Made by a program: the position numbers and the translations under genes
Part shown: one piece after another, positions 33,258 through 42,058 of the stretch
Layout of the letters: every line of letters starts with the position of its first letter
How positions within the stretch are numbered: position 1 is the first letter of the stretch
Source: Gramella sp. AN32
GTDB lineage: Bacteria; Bacteroidota; Bacteroidia; Flavobacteriales; Flavobacteriaceae
Length of the DNA stretch: 54,006 bases
Direction: 5' to 3'
NCBI RefSeq assembly: GCF_023718305.1
Contig: NZ_QEYO01000024.1
Location: 1 to 54,006, forward strand
The notes under the pieces: model-generated
Database searches by the model: none
Seen by the model: only the letters and a program-made list of their open reading frames with translations
What the model was told of the DNA's origin: nothing

Positions 33258-33804
33258 TTTGTAATTTTTTTCTTAGACTTTCTTTTGCTCTGGAGATCAT
33301 TGTTCGGCAATTGGCGTATGAGATATCCATTATCTGGGAAATTTCCTCATAATCATAGCCTTCGATCAAATGGAGGGTTAAGCCTAACCTGTAATTCTTT
33401 TTAAGAGATTTTATTTTACTTAAAATAAGCCTCACTTTTTGGTTATTTTCATCTTCATTTTCCAGAATAAGTCCGTCGTTATCTGTTTCATTTTTAAGTT
33501 CATCGTTATAATTCACTTCAGCCAGACGTACTTTTTTATTATAAGAGGTAATACTTTCATTCACTACAATTCTTTTTAGCCAGGCTCCAAAGGTTGAATT
33601 CCCTTGAAAACTTTCTATCTTGCCAAAAACTTTCAGGAAAGCTTCCTGCATTGCATCCTCGGCTTCAGCCGAATGGCCGGTGATTCGATAAGCGGTATTG
33701 TACATTGCTTTATAATACCTATTATAAATCTCCATTTGAGCTCGATTATCGGCACAGCGACAACGATCTACCAGGTCATTGATATGTGTGATGGTTGGTG
33801 TCAA
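33247..33804 (-). CDS. ECF-type RNA polymerase sigma factor
   Basis: A 185-residue sigma-70 family protein with only regions 2 and 4. Region 2: EIYNRYYKAMYNTAYRITGHSAEAEDAMQEAFLKVFGKIESF (about 25-66), then GAWLKRIVVNE. Region 4: LHLIEGYDYEEISQIMDISYANCRTMISRAKESLRKKL. An acidic linker (NETDNDGLILENEDENN) lies between. The frame begins with TTG at 33804, next to an in-frame stop (TAA, 33805-33807), and no ATG is usable without losing region 2. It heads the solenoid operon and is divergent from lon. Confidence 0.87.
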   Translation of the reverse strand: MTPTITHINDLVDRCRCADNRAQMEIYNRYYKAMYNTAYRITGHSAEAEDAMQEAFLKVFGKIESFQGNSTFGAWLKRIVVNESITSYNKKVRLAEVNYNDELKNETDNDGLILENEDENNQKVRLILSKIKSLKKNYRLGLTLHLIEGYDYEEISQIMDISYANCRTMISRAKESLRKKLQNEE

Positions 33805-34015
33805 TTATAACTTGGTTTCACTTATAAAGATGAGGTTGTTTTTCATTTGTTACACTTTTACTGAAATTTATATAAAAAATCCGTGGCACAGGAATTGAAT
33901 ATTTGAAAGAGCGAATAGGGATAGATAGTTTAAACCTTTGTAATTAAAGGGTTTAACTGAATATGAATCCTTCTGAAGGCTGAAAAACTGGTGACAGTTT
34001 GACTTAAAATTAATT

Positions 34016-36466
34016 ATGACGAAAACAAAATTTTTAAATATTGACAGTTTGTCATTTCAGGGAATAGAAGAGGATGCTGAATTAATCCCATTAATGACTC
34101 CTGAAGATGAAGAAGAAATAAATAAAGAAAATTTACCGGAAACCTTACCTATACTGCCATTACGCAATACAGTTTTATTTCCAGGGGTGGTAATACCAAT
34201 TACCGCCGGCCGTGATGCCTCGATCAAGCTTATTAATGAAGCTAATAGTGGGAATAAAACAATTGGGGTGGTGTCTCAAAAAGATGAGTCGGTTGAAAAT
34301 CCTGAATCTAAAGACATCAATAAAGTTGGGGTCGTTGCCCGAATTTTAAGGGTGTTAAAAATGCCTGATGGAAATACAACCGTGATCATCCAGGGTAAAA
34401 AGAGGTTCAGAATTACACAGATTGTAACAGAAAAACCTTATTTAAATGCCGTGGTTGCTGAAGTGCCGGAAACCAGACCGGAAAAAGGCAATGCCGAATT
34501 TACCGCAATTGCCGACTCTATAAAGGAACTGGCTCTTGAGATTATTAAAGGAAGCCCAAATATTCCTTCTGAAGCGTCTTTTGCTATCAAAAATATTGAA
34601 AGCACGTCGTTTTTGATCAATTTCGTTTCCTCGAATATGCAGTTGACTGTGGAAGAGAAGCAGAACCTGCTTGAGGTGAATGATCTGCGGGAAAGGGCAT
34701 TGGCGACTTTAAAGCATATGAATACCGAGTACCAAAAACTGGAATTGAAGAATGATATCCAGAGCAAGGTACAGAGCGATATGAGCCAGCAGCAACGGGA
34801 ATATTTTCTGCATCAGCAAATGAAAACCATCCAGGAAGAATTGGGTGGAGTTTCCCATGAAGATGAAATTGTTGAAATGAGGGCGCGGGCTAAAAAGAAA
34901 AAATGGGACGAAAGGATCGAAAAGCATTTTGATAAGGAACTTTCAAAAATGCAGCGAATGAATCCGCAGGTTGCGGAGTATTCCATTCAACGCAATTACT
35001 TGGATCTTTTTCTGGAGCTTCCCTGGAATGATTTCAGCAAAGATAAATTCGATTTAAAACGTGCTATGAGAATATTGGACCGTGATCATTACGGTCTTGA
35101 TGATGTGAAGAAACGTATTATTGAGTATTTGGCGGTTTTAAAACTTCGGAATGACATGAAGTCTCCAATCCTTTGTTTGTATGGACCTCCGGGAGTAGGG
35201 AAAACCTCTCTGGGAAAATCTGTAGCAGAAGCATTGGGAAGGGAATATGTGAGGGTTTCGTTAGGTGGTTTGCGGGATGAAGCTGAAATACGCGGGCACC
35301 GTAAAACCTATATTGGGGCCATGCCGGGAAGAATTATTCAGAGCTTAAAAAAAGCGGGGACAAGTAATCCTGTTTTTGTGCTTGATGAAATTGACAAATT
35401 AAGCTCCGGTCATGCGGGGGATCCTTCTTCAGCTTTGCTGGAAGTATTAGATCCTGAGCAAAACAGCGAATTTCACGATAATTTCCTGGAAATGGGATTT
35501 GACCTTTCCAAGGTAATGTTTATAGCTACCTGTAACTCTTTAAGTACCATTCAGCCTGCCTTAAGGGACAGGATGGAAATCATCAATGTTACGGGTTATA
35601 CTATTGAAGAAAAAGTGCAGATCGCGAAAAGACATTTATTGCCCAAACAACTAAAAGAGCATGGCCTTAATTCTGATCATTTAAAAATTGGAAAAAAACA
35701 ATTAGAAAAAATTGTTGAAGGTTATACTAGGGAATCGGGTGTTCGTGGTTTGGAAAAGCAAATTGCAAAAGTAGTACGATATGCTGCGAAGAATATTGCC
35801 ATGGAAGATGAGTATAATATTAAAATCTCAAATGAGGATATTATTGAAATTTTGGGAGGCCCTAAAATGGAGAGGAATAAATATGAGAACAATGATGTTG
35901 CCGGTGTAGTAACCGGACTGGCCTGGACTCAGGTAGGTGGGGATATTCTTTTTATAGAATCTATTTTATCAAAAGGAAAGGGAAACCTTTCTATAACCGG
36001 TAACTTAGGTAAGGTGATGAAAGAATCTGCTACCATTGCTATGGAATATATGAAATCTAATGCCGAAGAATTGGGGATAAATCCTGAAATTTTCGAAAAA
36101 TATAATGTGCACATTCACGTGCCGGAAGGGGCGACTCCAAAAGATGGGCCCAGTGCCGGGATTACGATGTTAACTTCGTTAGTTTCATTATTCACTCAGA
36201 AAAAAGTAAAGAAAAATATTGCCATGACCGGTGAGATTACTTTGAGGGGGAAAGTTTTACCAGTTGGCGGGATTAAGGAAAAGATCCTGGCCGCTAAAAG
36301 AGCTCGTATAAAAGAACTTATCCTTTGCGAAGAAAATAAAAGGGATATTGAAGAGATTAAAGCTGATTATCTTGAAGGACTTACGTTCCATTATGTAAAG
36401 GATATGAGTGAGGTGATCGATCTTGCCATTACCGATGAAAGTGTGAAAAATGCTAAAAAATTTTAA
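34016..36466 (+). CDS. lon: ATP-dependent protease La (Lon)
   Basis: An 816-residue Lon protease that degrades misfolded and regulatory proteins. The N-terminal LON domain covers about 40-240 (LPILPLRNTVLFPGVVIPI), then coiled coil with QQREYFLHQQMKTIQEELG, then AAA+ with Walker A GPPGVGKT (390-397) and Walker B VFVLDEIDKL. The protease domain has the Ser713-Lys756 dyad (PKDGPSAGITM and GGIKEKILAA). It has its own terminator and lies next to an envelope sigma operon, but no shared signal is visible. Confidence 0.96.
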   Translation: MTKTKFLNIDSLSFQGIEEDAELIPLMTPEDEEEINKENLPETLPILPLRNTVLFPGVVIPITAGRDASIKLINEANSGNKTIGVVSQKDESVENPESKDINKVGVVARILRVLKMPDGNTTVIIQGKKRFRITQIVTEKPYLNAVVAEVPETRPEKGNAEFTAIADSIKELALEIIKGSPNIPSEASFAIKNIESTSFLINFVSSNMQLTVEEKQNLLEVNDLRERALATLKHMNTEYQKLELKNDIQSKVQSDMSQQQREYFLHQQMKTIQEELGGVSHEDEIVEMRARAKKKKWDERIEKHFDKELSKMQRMNPQVAEYSIQRNYLDLFLELPWNDFSKDKFDLKRAMRILDRDHYGLDDVKKRIIEYLAVLKLRNDMKSPILCLYGPPGVGKTSLGKSVAEALGREYVRVSLGGLRDEAEIRGHRKTYIGAMPGRIIQSLKKAGTSNPVFVLDEIDKLSSGHAGDPSSALLEVLDPEQNSEFHDNFLEMGFDLSKVMFIATCNSLSTIQPALRDRMEIINVTGYTIEEKVQIAKRHLLPKQLKEHGLNSDHLKIGKKQLEKIVEGYTRESGVRGLEKQIAKVVRYAAKNIAMEDEYNIKISNEDIIEILGGPKMERNKYENNDVAGVVTGLAWTQVGGDILFIESILSKGKGNLSITGNLGKVMKESATIAMEYMKSNAEELGINPEIFEKYNVHIHVPEGATPKDGPSAGITMLTSLVSLFTQKKVKKNIAMTGEITLRGKVLPVGGIKEKILAAKRARIKELILCEENKRDIEEIKADYLEGLTFHYVKDMSEVIDLAITDESVKNAKKF

Positions 36467-36485
36467 CCCAAAATAATTTAGTTTT

Positions 36486-36516
36486 GAAGAGCCCCGCTAA
36501 AAACGGGGCTTTTTTA
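36486..36516 (+). terminator. Terminator of lon
   Basis: The 7-bp stem AGCCCCG/CGGGGCT with a 7-base loop is followed by TTTTTT, just past the lon stop. Confidence 0.9.
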
Positions 36517-36546
36517 GTTTCAGCCTAAAATCCACTTCAATAATAC

Positions 36547-36554
36547 TATCTTTG
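36547..36554 (+). promoter_or_regulatory. Candidate -7 box of cmk
   Basis: TATCTTTG fits TAnnTTTG and lies 20 bases before the ATG at 36575. Confidence 0.5.
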
Positions 36555-36574
36555 ATATTAGAAATTTTAAAGAG

Positions 36575-37276
36575 ATGGAAACTAAAATCACCATTGCGAT
36601 TGATGGTTATTCTTCAACGGGGAAAAGTACGGTAGCGAAACAATTGGCTCAAAAATTAGGCTATGTTTATGTGGATACAGGAGCTATGTATCGCGCGGTA
36701 ACCTTATTTATGATGCGAAAATTATTCGTTTCCGCTACCACTTTAAATTCCGAAGCAATTGTAAGACATTTACCATTTATCTCGGTAAAATTTGTTTTTA
36801 ACCCAAAAAAAGGTTTTGGTGAAATCTATCTCAATGGTGAAAATGTTGAGAAAGAGATTCGATATATGGAAGTTTCTGAACAGGTGAGTAAAGTTGCCTC
36901 AATTCCTGAAGTTCGAAAATTACTGGTACAGCAGCAAAAAGAAATGGGGAAGGATAAAGGCGTGGTTATGGATGGACGGGATATTGGGACTGTAGTCTTT
37001 CCAAACGCTGAATTAAAATTATTTATGACCGCTTCTACTGAAACCCGCGCCCAAAGACGTTATGATGAGTTAATACAAAGAGGGGATAAGGTTTCCTTTG
37101 AAGAGGTGCTTAAAAATGTAAAGGAACGTGATTATTTGGATACTACCCGGGACGATTCTCCTTTAATCATGGCGAAGGATGCGCTGGAAATCGATAATTC
37201 TAACCTCACCTTAGAGGAACAATTTGGCAGGATTCTCAAGATTGCCGAGGATAAGATTACGGAAATTTCTACCTGA
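36575..37276 (+). CDS. cmk: Cytidylate kinase
   Basis: A 233-residue nucleoside monophosphate kinase that phosphorylates CMP and dCMP. Motifs: P-loop IDGYSSTGKSTVAKQL, YVDTGAMYRAVTL, the catalytic RDIGTVVFP and the Lid-type RAQRRYDEL, RERDYLDTTRDDSPL. Ends with no extension. It is followed at about 200 bases by rpsA, the conserved cmk-rpsA order found in many bacteria. Confidence 0.95.
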   Translation: METKITIAIDGYSSTGKSTVAKQLAQKLGYVYVDTGAMYRAVTLFMMRKLFVSATTLNSEAIVRHLPFISVKFVFNPKKGFGEIYLNGENVEKEIRYMEVSEQVSKVASIPEVRKLLVQQQKEMGKDKGVVMDGRDIGTVVFPNAELKLFMTASTETRAQRRYDELIQRGDKVSFEEVLKNVKERDYLDTTRDDSPLIMAKDALEIDNSNLTLEEQFGRILKIAEDKITEIST

Positions 37277-37320
37277 TATTTTTATTCATTTTTTGATAGA
37301 TTATTTTCTTTTAGATTTAG

Positions 37321-37351
37321 TTGTACTATTTTCTTAATTATCGTATTTTTG
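37321..37351 (+). promoter_or_regulatory. Promoter of rpsA
   Basis: A TTG -33 box (37321-37323) and TATTTTTG -7 box (37344-37351) are 20 bases apart. Transcription should begin near 37358, giving a 5' UTR of about 120 bases before the ATG at 37479. Confidence 0.65.
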
Positions 37352-37372
37352 CACTCCTTTTTGGCAGAAAAA

Positions 37373-37446
37373 CGGAAATCCGAAAAGGGCTGATAATCAA
37401 ATTTATAAATCACTTCTGTGTTTCTCTTTTGCTTTACAGATTTCCG
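37373..37446 (+). promoter_or_regulatory. Candidate structured leader of rpsA
   Basis: An 8-bp helix CGGAAATC/GATTTCCG (37373-37380 with 37439-37446) closes a 58-base loop within the predicted 5' UTR of rpsA. Ribosomal protein S1 represses its own translation in E. coli, so a comparable leader is plausible. The alternative, chance pairing, is possible as helix length is only eight. Confidence 0.35.
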
Positions 37447-37452
37447 AAGAAC

Positions 37453-37479
37453 ATGGAATACAAAATAATGAGTCAGTAA
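37453..37479 (+). CDS. Possible leader peptide overlapping rpsA start
   Basis: An 8-codon frame (MEYKIMSQ) starts at ATG 37453 and ends with TAA 37477-37479, which overlaps the rpsA ATG as TAATG. It may couple translation, or be chance. No coding statistics can support so short a frame. Confidence 0.25.
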   Translation: MEYKIMSQ

Positions 37480-39338
37480 TGGCTGAAGAAACAAAAAATT
37501 CACAAGTAGAAGATTCTAATCAGGATCTTGAAGTACAGGAAGTTGCAGGTTTGGACAATGAGTCACAACCTGAAGCTGAAAACCAACAGGATAATCCTGA
37601 AAAATTCCTAAAAGATTTCAACTGGCATAATTATGAGGAAGGTATCGACCCGATCGATGATTCCAAGCTGGAAGAATTCGAAAAGTTAGTAGCTGCGAAT
37701 TTCGTTGACACTCTTGACGACGAAGTTGTAACCGGTAGGGTAATTAATCTTACAGATCGTGATGCAATTATCGACATTAACGCGAAAAGTGAAGGTGTTA
37801 TTTCTCTTAACGAGTTTCGCTACAATCCAGATTTAAAAGAAGGTGATGAGGTAGAGGTTCTTATAGACGTTCGTGAAGATGCTACAGGACAATTAATTCT
37901 ATCTCACCGTAAAGCCAGGGTAATTAAAGCATGGGAACGTGTAAATAAAGCTCATGACGACAGTTTAGTGGTAAACGGATTTATTAAATGCCGTACTAAA
38001 GGTGGTATGATCGTAGATGTTTTCGGAATTGAAGCTTTCTTACCTGGATCTCAAATCGATGTAAAACCAATCAGGGATTATGATGCTTATGTTGGGAAAA
38101 ACATGGAATTCAAAGTTGTAAAGATCAACCATGAATTTAAAAATGTTGTAGTTTCACATAAAGCTCTTATTGAAGCTGACATCGAGGAACAGAAGAAAGA
38201 GATTATCGGGCAGCTTGAAAAAGGTCAGGTACTGGAAGGTACAGTTAAAAACATTACTTCATACGGGGTATTTGTTGATCTTGGAGGTGTTGACGGTCTT
38301 GTTCACATTACAGATCTTAGCTGGTCTAGAATCAACCATCCAAATGAGATTGTTGAACTTGATGAAAAACTGAATGTTGTAATTCTTGATTTTGATGAAT
38401 CTAAAACAAGAATTCAATTAGGTCTTAAACAATTAAGCCAGCATCCATGGGATGCCCTTGATGGTAAGCTAAAAGTTGGTGATAAAGTAAAAGGTAAAGT
38501 AGTTGTGATCGCAGATTACGGTGCATTTATCGAAGTTGCTGAAGGTGTTGAAGGTTTGATCCACGTTTCAGAAATGAGCTGGAGCACTCACTTGAGATCT
38601 GCTCAGGATTTCGTAAATGTTGGAGATGAGGTTGAAGCTCAAATCCTTACTTTAGATAGAGAAGACAGAAAAATGTCCCTTGGTATTAAGCAATTAACGC
38701 CAGATCCATGGACTGATATTACTTCTAAATATCCTGTAGGTTCTAAACATAAAGGTATCGTTCGTAATTTCACTAACTTCGGTGTATTCGTTGAGTTAGA
38801 AGAAGGAATTGACGGACTTATCTATATCTCTGATCTTTCCTGGACTAAGAAGATCAAGCATCCTTCAGAATTCACCAATGTTGGTGATACTCTTGAAGTA
38901 GTTGTTCTTGAATTAGATGTGGAAGGTAGAAAGTTAAGTCTTGGTCATAAGCAAATCGAGGATAATCCTTGGGATAAATATGAAAAAGACTTTGGAGTTG
39001 GAACTACGCACACTGCAGAGATTACCGAAATTGTAGATAAAGGTGCAACGATAGACTTTAACGAGGATATCACTGCATTTGTTCCACAAAGACATCTTGA
39101 AAAAGAAGACGGTAATAAATTGAAAAAAGGTGAAGAAGCCGAATTCCAAATTATTGAATTCAATAAAGAATTTAAAAGGGTAGTTGCTTCCCACATGACA
39201 GTTCACAAAGAAGAAGAGCAAAAGATTGTGAAGCAGGCAGCTAAGAAGGCAGCAGCTTCCAGCAGTGACAAAACCACGATTGGTGATGTTAATGCAGATC
39301 TTCAGGCTTTGAAAGATAAAATGGAAGGTAAGAAATAA
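37479..39338 (+). CDS. rpsA: 30S ribosomal protein S1
   Basis: A 619-residue protein with six S1 RNA-binding domains, as in Gram-negative S1; each opens with a glycine turn such as GRVINLTDR, GFIKCRTKGG, GTVKNITSYGVFVDLGGVDGLVHITDLSW, GKVVVIADYGAFIEVAEGVEGLIHVSEMSW, GIVRNFTNFGVFVELEEGIDGLIYISDLSW and AEITEIVDKG. The N-terminal 55 residues form an acidic extension typical of Bacteroidota. S1 binds mRNA for translation initiation. Domains 3-5 are most alike and each carries the SWS/W and DL signature. Confidence 0.95.
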   Translation: MAEETKNSQVEDSNQDLEVQEVAGLDNESQPEAENQQDNPEKFLKDFNWHNYEEGIDPIDDSKLEEFEKLVAANFVDTLDDEVVTGRVINLTDRDAIIDINAKSEGVISLNEFRYNPDLKEGDEVEVLIDVREDATGQLILSHRKARVIKAWERVNKAHDDSLVVNGFIKCRTKGGMIVDVFGIEAFLPGSQIDVKPIRDYDAYVGKNMEFKVVKINHEFKNVVVSHKALIEADIEEQKKEIIGQLEKGQVLEGTVKNITSYGVFVDLGGVDGLVHITDLSWSRINHPNEIVELDEKLNVVILDFDESKTRIQLGLKQLSQHPWDALDGKLKVGDKVKGKVVVIADYGAFIEVAEGVEGLIHVSEMSWSTHLRSAQDFVNVGDEVEAQILTLDREDRKMSLGIKQLTPDPWTDITSKYPVGSKHKGIVRNFTNFGVFVELEEGIDGLIYISDLSWTKKIKHPSEFTNVGDTLEVVVLELDVEGRKLSLGHKQIEDNPWDKYEKDFGVGTTHTAEITEIVDKGATIDFNEDITAFVPQRHLEKEDGNKLKKGEEAEFQIIEFNKEFKRVVASHMTVHKEEEQKIVKQAAKKAAASSSDKTTIGDVNADLQALKDKMEGKK

Positions 39339-39362
39339 TCTAACCTGAAGTTTAATTAAATG

Positions 39363-39394
39363 AAACCTCTCCGGGAAACCGGGGAGGTTTTTTT
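39363..39394 (+). terminator. Terminator of rpsA with GAAA tetraloop
   Basis: A 12-bp stem (39363-39374 with 39379-39390, one G-T) is capped by the stable GAAA tetraloop and followed by T bases. Confidence 0.92.
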
Positions 39395-39578
39395 ATGGAA
39401 GAAAATCATATCCAATTAAATAATTTTCTAAGTGTTGAAGGAGGAAATGCTCCCAATTAACATTTTATATGCTGAAGAAAATATAGAGGGTGATTGGATT
39501 TTAGTTCAATTAACACTTGGGAAGAAATTTCTGCCTTATTTTTCTAATGGCGGTTTTTTATTTCTTAATAAATAATTT

Positions 39579-41957
39579 TCAGTTTATGATTTCCTCCAGT
39601 TCCAGAAGGATCAAATTTTTGTCTGATCTTAATTCTTTATTTTCTTGATTTAAATCAGTTCCAATATTGGTAGATAAAAGTTTATAATTTTCAGGGACGG
39701 TAAATTCAACGATCCAACTGACATTGGTTTTTAAAATTTTCAAGCTCATAATATTGTCGTTTTTCTCATAATAAACTGAAACTTCATTGTCCTTCATCAA
39801 CACATTTTCAAGGGAAGCCTTATTCCATGCTGAAGGCATTTGCGGTTGAATGCTGACAATTTTCTTCGCGGCATTAGGCTGAATGCCGAAAAACTGCTCG
39901 ACGATTGGAATAGCAAAACTATAGATATTCCATGCCTGGGTAATCATCCCGTAGTCTGGTGAAACCTCGTAAATACTACCGGGAAGGGCATAGCTAAAGC
40001 TGCGCGTCATCCTCTTAAGATATTCCAGGGCCATGTCTGGATTTCCGTAATTATTTTCGGCAATAGCCTGCACGCCGGTAGGTAAAGTCATCACGGCACC
40101 GGTATAGGAAAACATTTTGCTTCCTTTAAATCCAGAAAGATCACTTTTAAAAGATTCGTCCCGGTCTATTCCGGTCACGAAAACCCCAAAAGGATTGGTA
40201 TAGGTTTCAGCGGTTTTTAAAGCGGTTTTTGCTTTTTCGGGATCGGCTACTTTGGTTTCCATGGGCGTATTCACTACCCAGTTGTGGTGCAATACAAACG
40301 GGCTCGGTTTATTTGACGGATGTTCCAGGATATATTTTTTAGTTTCTTTTAATTCTTTTACAGACCAGGGTTTGTTTAGCGTATCGGCACGAACAATAGC
40401 ATCTTCAAGAAGCCGGATCGCCTGCGCATCGGTTCCAATAAAGTCGGCATAGGATCCAAATTCCTGCGACCAAAATTCATTATTGATTTTTTCTTTGAGT
40501 TTATTTGCTATGTCCCTGTATTCGGCACTAAGAGAATCTAATTCAAGTTCAGTAGCTATATTTGCTGCATCACGAAAGGCTTTCTGGGTATATACGGCCA
40601 CATCTATCATTTCGTTGTCCATTCCATGAATTTCCATCATCCCAAAACCATCAGGAAAAAGATTCTTGTTCTCATCATTTTCTAACATCAACCAGCTCAA
40701 GCCTTTTTGAATAGTTGGAAAGTACTTCTGTAAAAAATTTCTGTCGCCATCCCATTGATAAATTTCCCAGATGAGCGATGCGAATTGAGGGGTTTCATTG
40801 ATATTTCCGTCATTAAAAACCGCACCATTAGTGGACATTTCGTGGATTATTTTACCATTTCCATTCACTTTTTGGGAAACGCTGTCCAGCAATGAGATGG
40901 TTTGGAAAACCGGCTCGGTTTGGCCAATTGCCATATAGCCCTGAAGGGCATATTCACTGTCTACTCCAAACCACCACGGGTAGTCTGGGATACCGGCAGT
41001 AATTCCTGTACCAATTCCCGGTACACTCTGGATAAGCCAGTCACTATTGTATTTTAACCATTCAAAAGCCTGCTCGAGATCCTTATTGGGAATAGATAAT
41101 TTGGAACGCATCGCCAAATTTTCAAACCGTACTTTCTTGGAAATTAGCATTTCCTTCCAATCGCTCTTCAATAAAGCAATGATATTTTCTGCTTCGGCTT
41201 TAGACTGGTTAGAACCGGAAATGTAAAAATTGATTTGGGTACTGCCATTGGCGGGAACCTCCAAACTATAATCTGTAGAAATCGCTCTTCCCTTCCCCTG
41301 ATAAGGATTCGAAATTGCTTTTGTCCCATTAGAACTGCGATTGGAAGCCACTATGGAAAACCAGGGATTATCGTTGTCTTTGAAGACGAGCAGATTTCCC
41401 TTCTCATCTTCTTCAAAAATATCTTCAGAATCTATCATGTTAGTTCTTTCTCCTAACCAGGTTGGTCTTAGATCAGAATATGTTTTTAAAGTGAAGTTGA
41501 TCTTTTTGGATTTTTCATCTTTATTCTTGAAAACATATTGTACCACCAATCCCGCAAGGTTATCGGGAACAAATTGCCATCTTTCTACCCGGAGGGACGA
41601 ATTGCCGGTATTATAAATGTGTTTTGCCGCAATGGGATAATTAAAAAAATCATCTGCTTCTAATAGCTTTTCTGAATGGCCCTCATAACTAATTTCTACT
41701 TCAAAGCCATCCAAAAGTTTGATGGGATGACTCCAAACTCCTCCCATTTCCCCTTTAATATGCCAGCCTATCTCCGGAAAGCTCCCATCCTGGTGCCCTA
41801 CAACATACAATCGGTTTCCGGCAGTTACGAAAGGTGAGGCGAGATAGGCATCTTTGCCTTTTATGACCGGACTGTCCAATAATAGTTCTTCGAAGTTTTG
41901 CGAATGGCAAGGTCCAAAAAATCCTATACAGATAAATAGGAATAAAAAATTTCGCAT
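39579..41957 (-). CDS. Six-hairpin glycosidase, glycogen-debranching-like, exported
   Basis: A 792-residue exported enzyme (signal peptide about 1-19, CHSQ). The N-terminal 270 residues are a beta-sandwich; from about 280 the sequence has the alpha-hairpin pattern of an (alpha/alpha)6 barrel, with DYPWWFGVDSEYALQGYMAIG, the MSTNGAVFNDGNINETPQFASLIWEIY helix pair, and TGIDRDESFK. It resembles amylo-alpha-1,6-glucosidase/rhamnosidase-type proteins. Acidic residues Asp and Glu in these segments are candidate catalysts, not proved. It is not next to SusCD genes, so no polysaccharide locus is apparent. Confidence 0.65.
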   Translation of the reverse strand: MRNFLFLFICIGFFGPCHSQNFEELLLDSPVIKGKDAYLASPFVTAGNRLYVVGHQDGSFPEIGWHIKGEMGGVWSHPIKLLDGFEVEISYEGHSEKLLEADDFFNYPIAAKHIYNTGNSSLRVERWQFVPDNLAGLVVQYVFKNKDEKSKKINFTLKTYSDLRPTWLGERTNMIDSEDIFEEDEKGNLLVFKDNDNPWFSIVASNRSSNGTKAISNPYQGKGRAISTDYSLEVPANGSTQINFYISGSNQSKAEAENIIALLKSDWKEMLISKKVRFENLAMRSKLSIPNKDLEQAFEWLKYNSDWLIQSVPGIGTGITAGIPDYPWWFGVDSEYALQGYMAIGQTEPVFQTISLLDSVSQKVNGNGKIIHEMSTNGAVFNDGNINETPQFASLIWEIYQWDGDRNFLQKYFPTIQKGLSWLMLENDENKNLFPDGFGMMEIHGMDNEMIDVAVYTQKAFRDAANIATELELDSLSAEYRDIANKLKEKINNEFWSQEFGSYADFIGTDAQAIRLLEDAIVRADTLNKPWSVKELKETKKYILEHPSNKPSPFVLHHNWVVNTPMETKVADPEKAKTALKTAETYTNPFGVFVTGIDRDESFKSDLSGFKGSKMFSYTGAVMTLPTGVQAIAENNYGNPDMALEYLKRMTRSFSYALPGSIYEVSPDYGMITQAWNIYSFAIPIVEQFFGIQPNAAKKIVSIQPQMPSAWNKASLENVLMKDNEVSVYYEKNDNIMSLKILKTNVSWIVEFTVPENYKLLSTNIGTDLNQENKELRSDKNLILLELEEIIN

Positions 41958-42010
41958 GACATTTATATTTATTGATCTACCAACTCCCTAAAATAGGAAA
42001 AAAGATAGGA

Positions 42011-42018
42011 TAACTTTG
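42011..42018 (+). promoter_or_regulatory. Candidate -7 box of the anchored hydrolase gene
   Basis: TAACTTTG fits TAnnTTTG, 40 bases before the ATG at 42059. A matching -33 box was not identified. Confidence 0.4.
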
Positions 42019-42058
42019 AGAACTCGGCTTTTCCATTAAAAATTACTATTATTGAAAA

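Noticed and set aside
33963..33983. 6-codon frame upstream of lon considered as a leader peptide
   Set aside because: It is separated from lon by over 30 bases, with no attenuator structure and no promoter placed relative to it.
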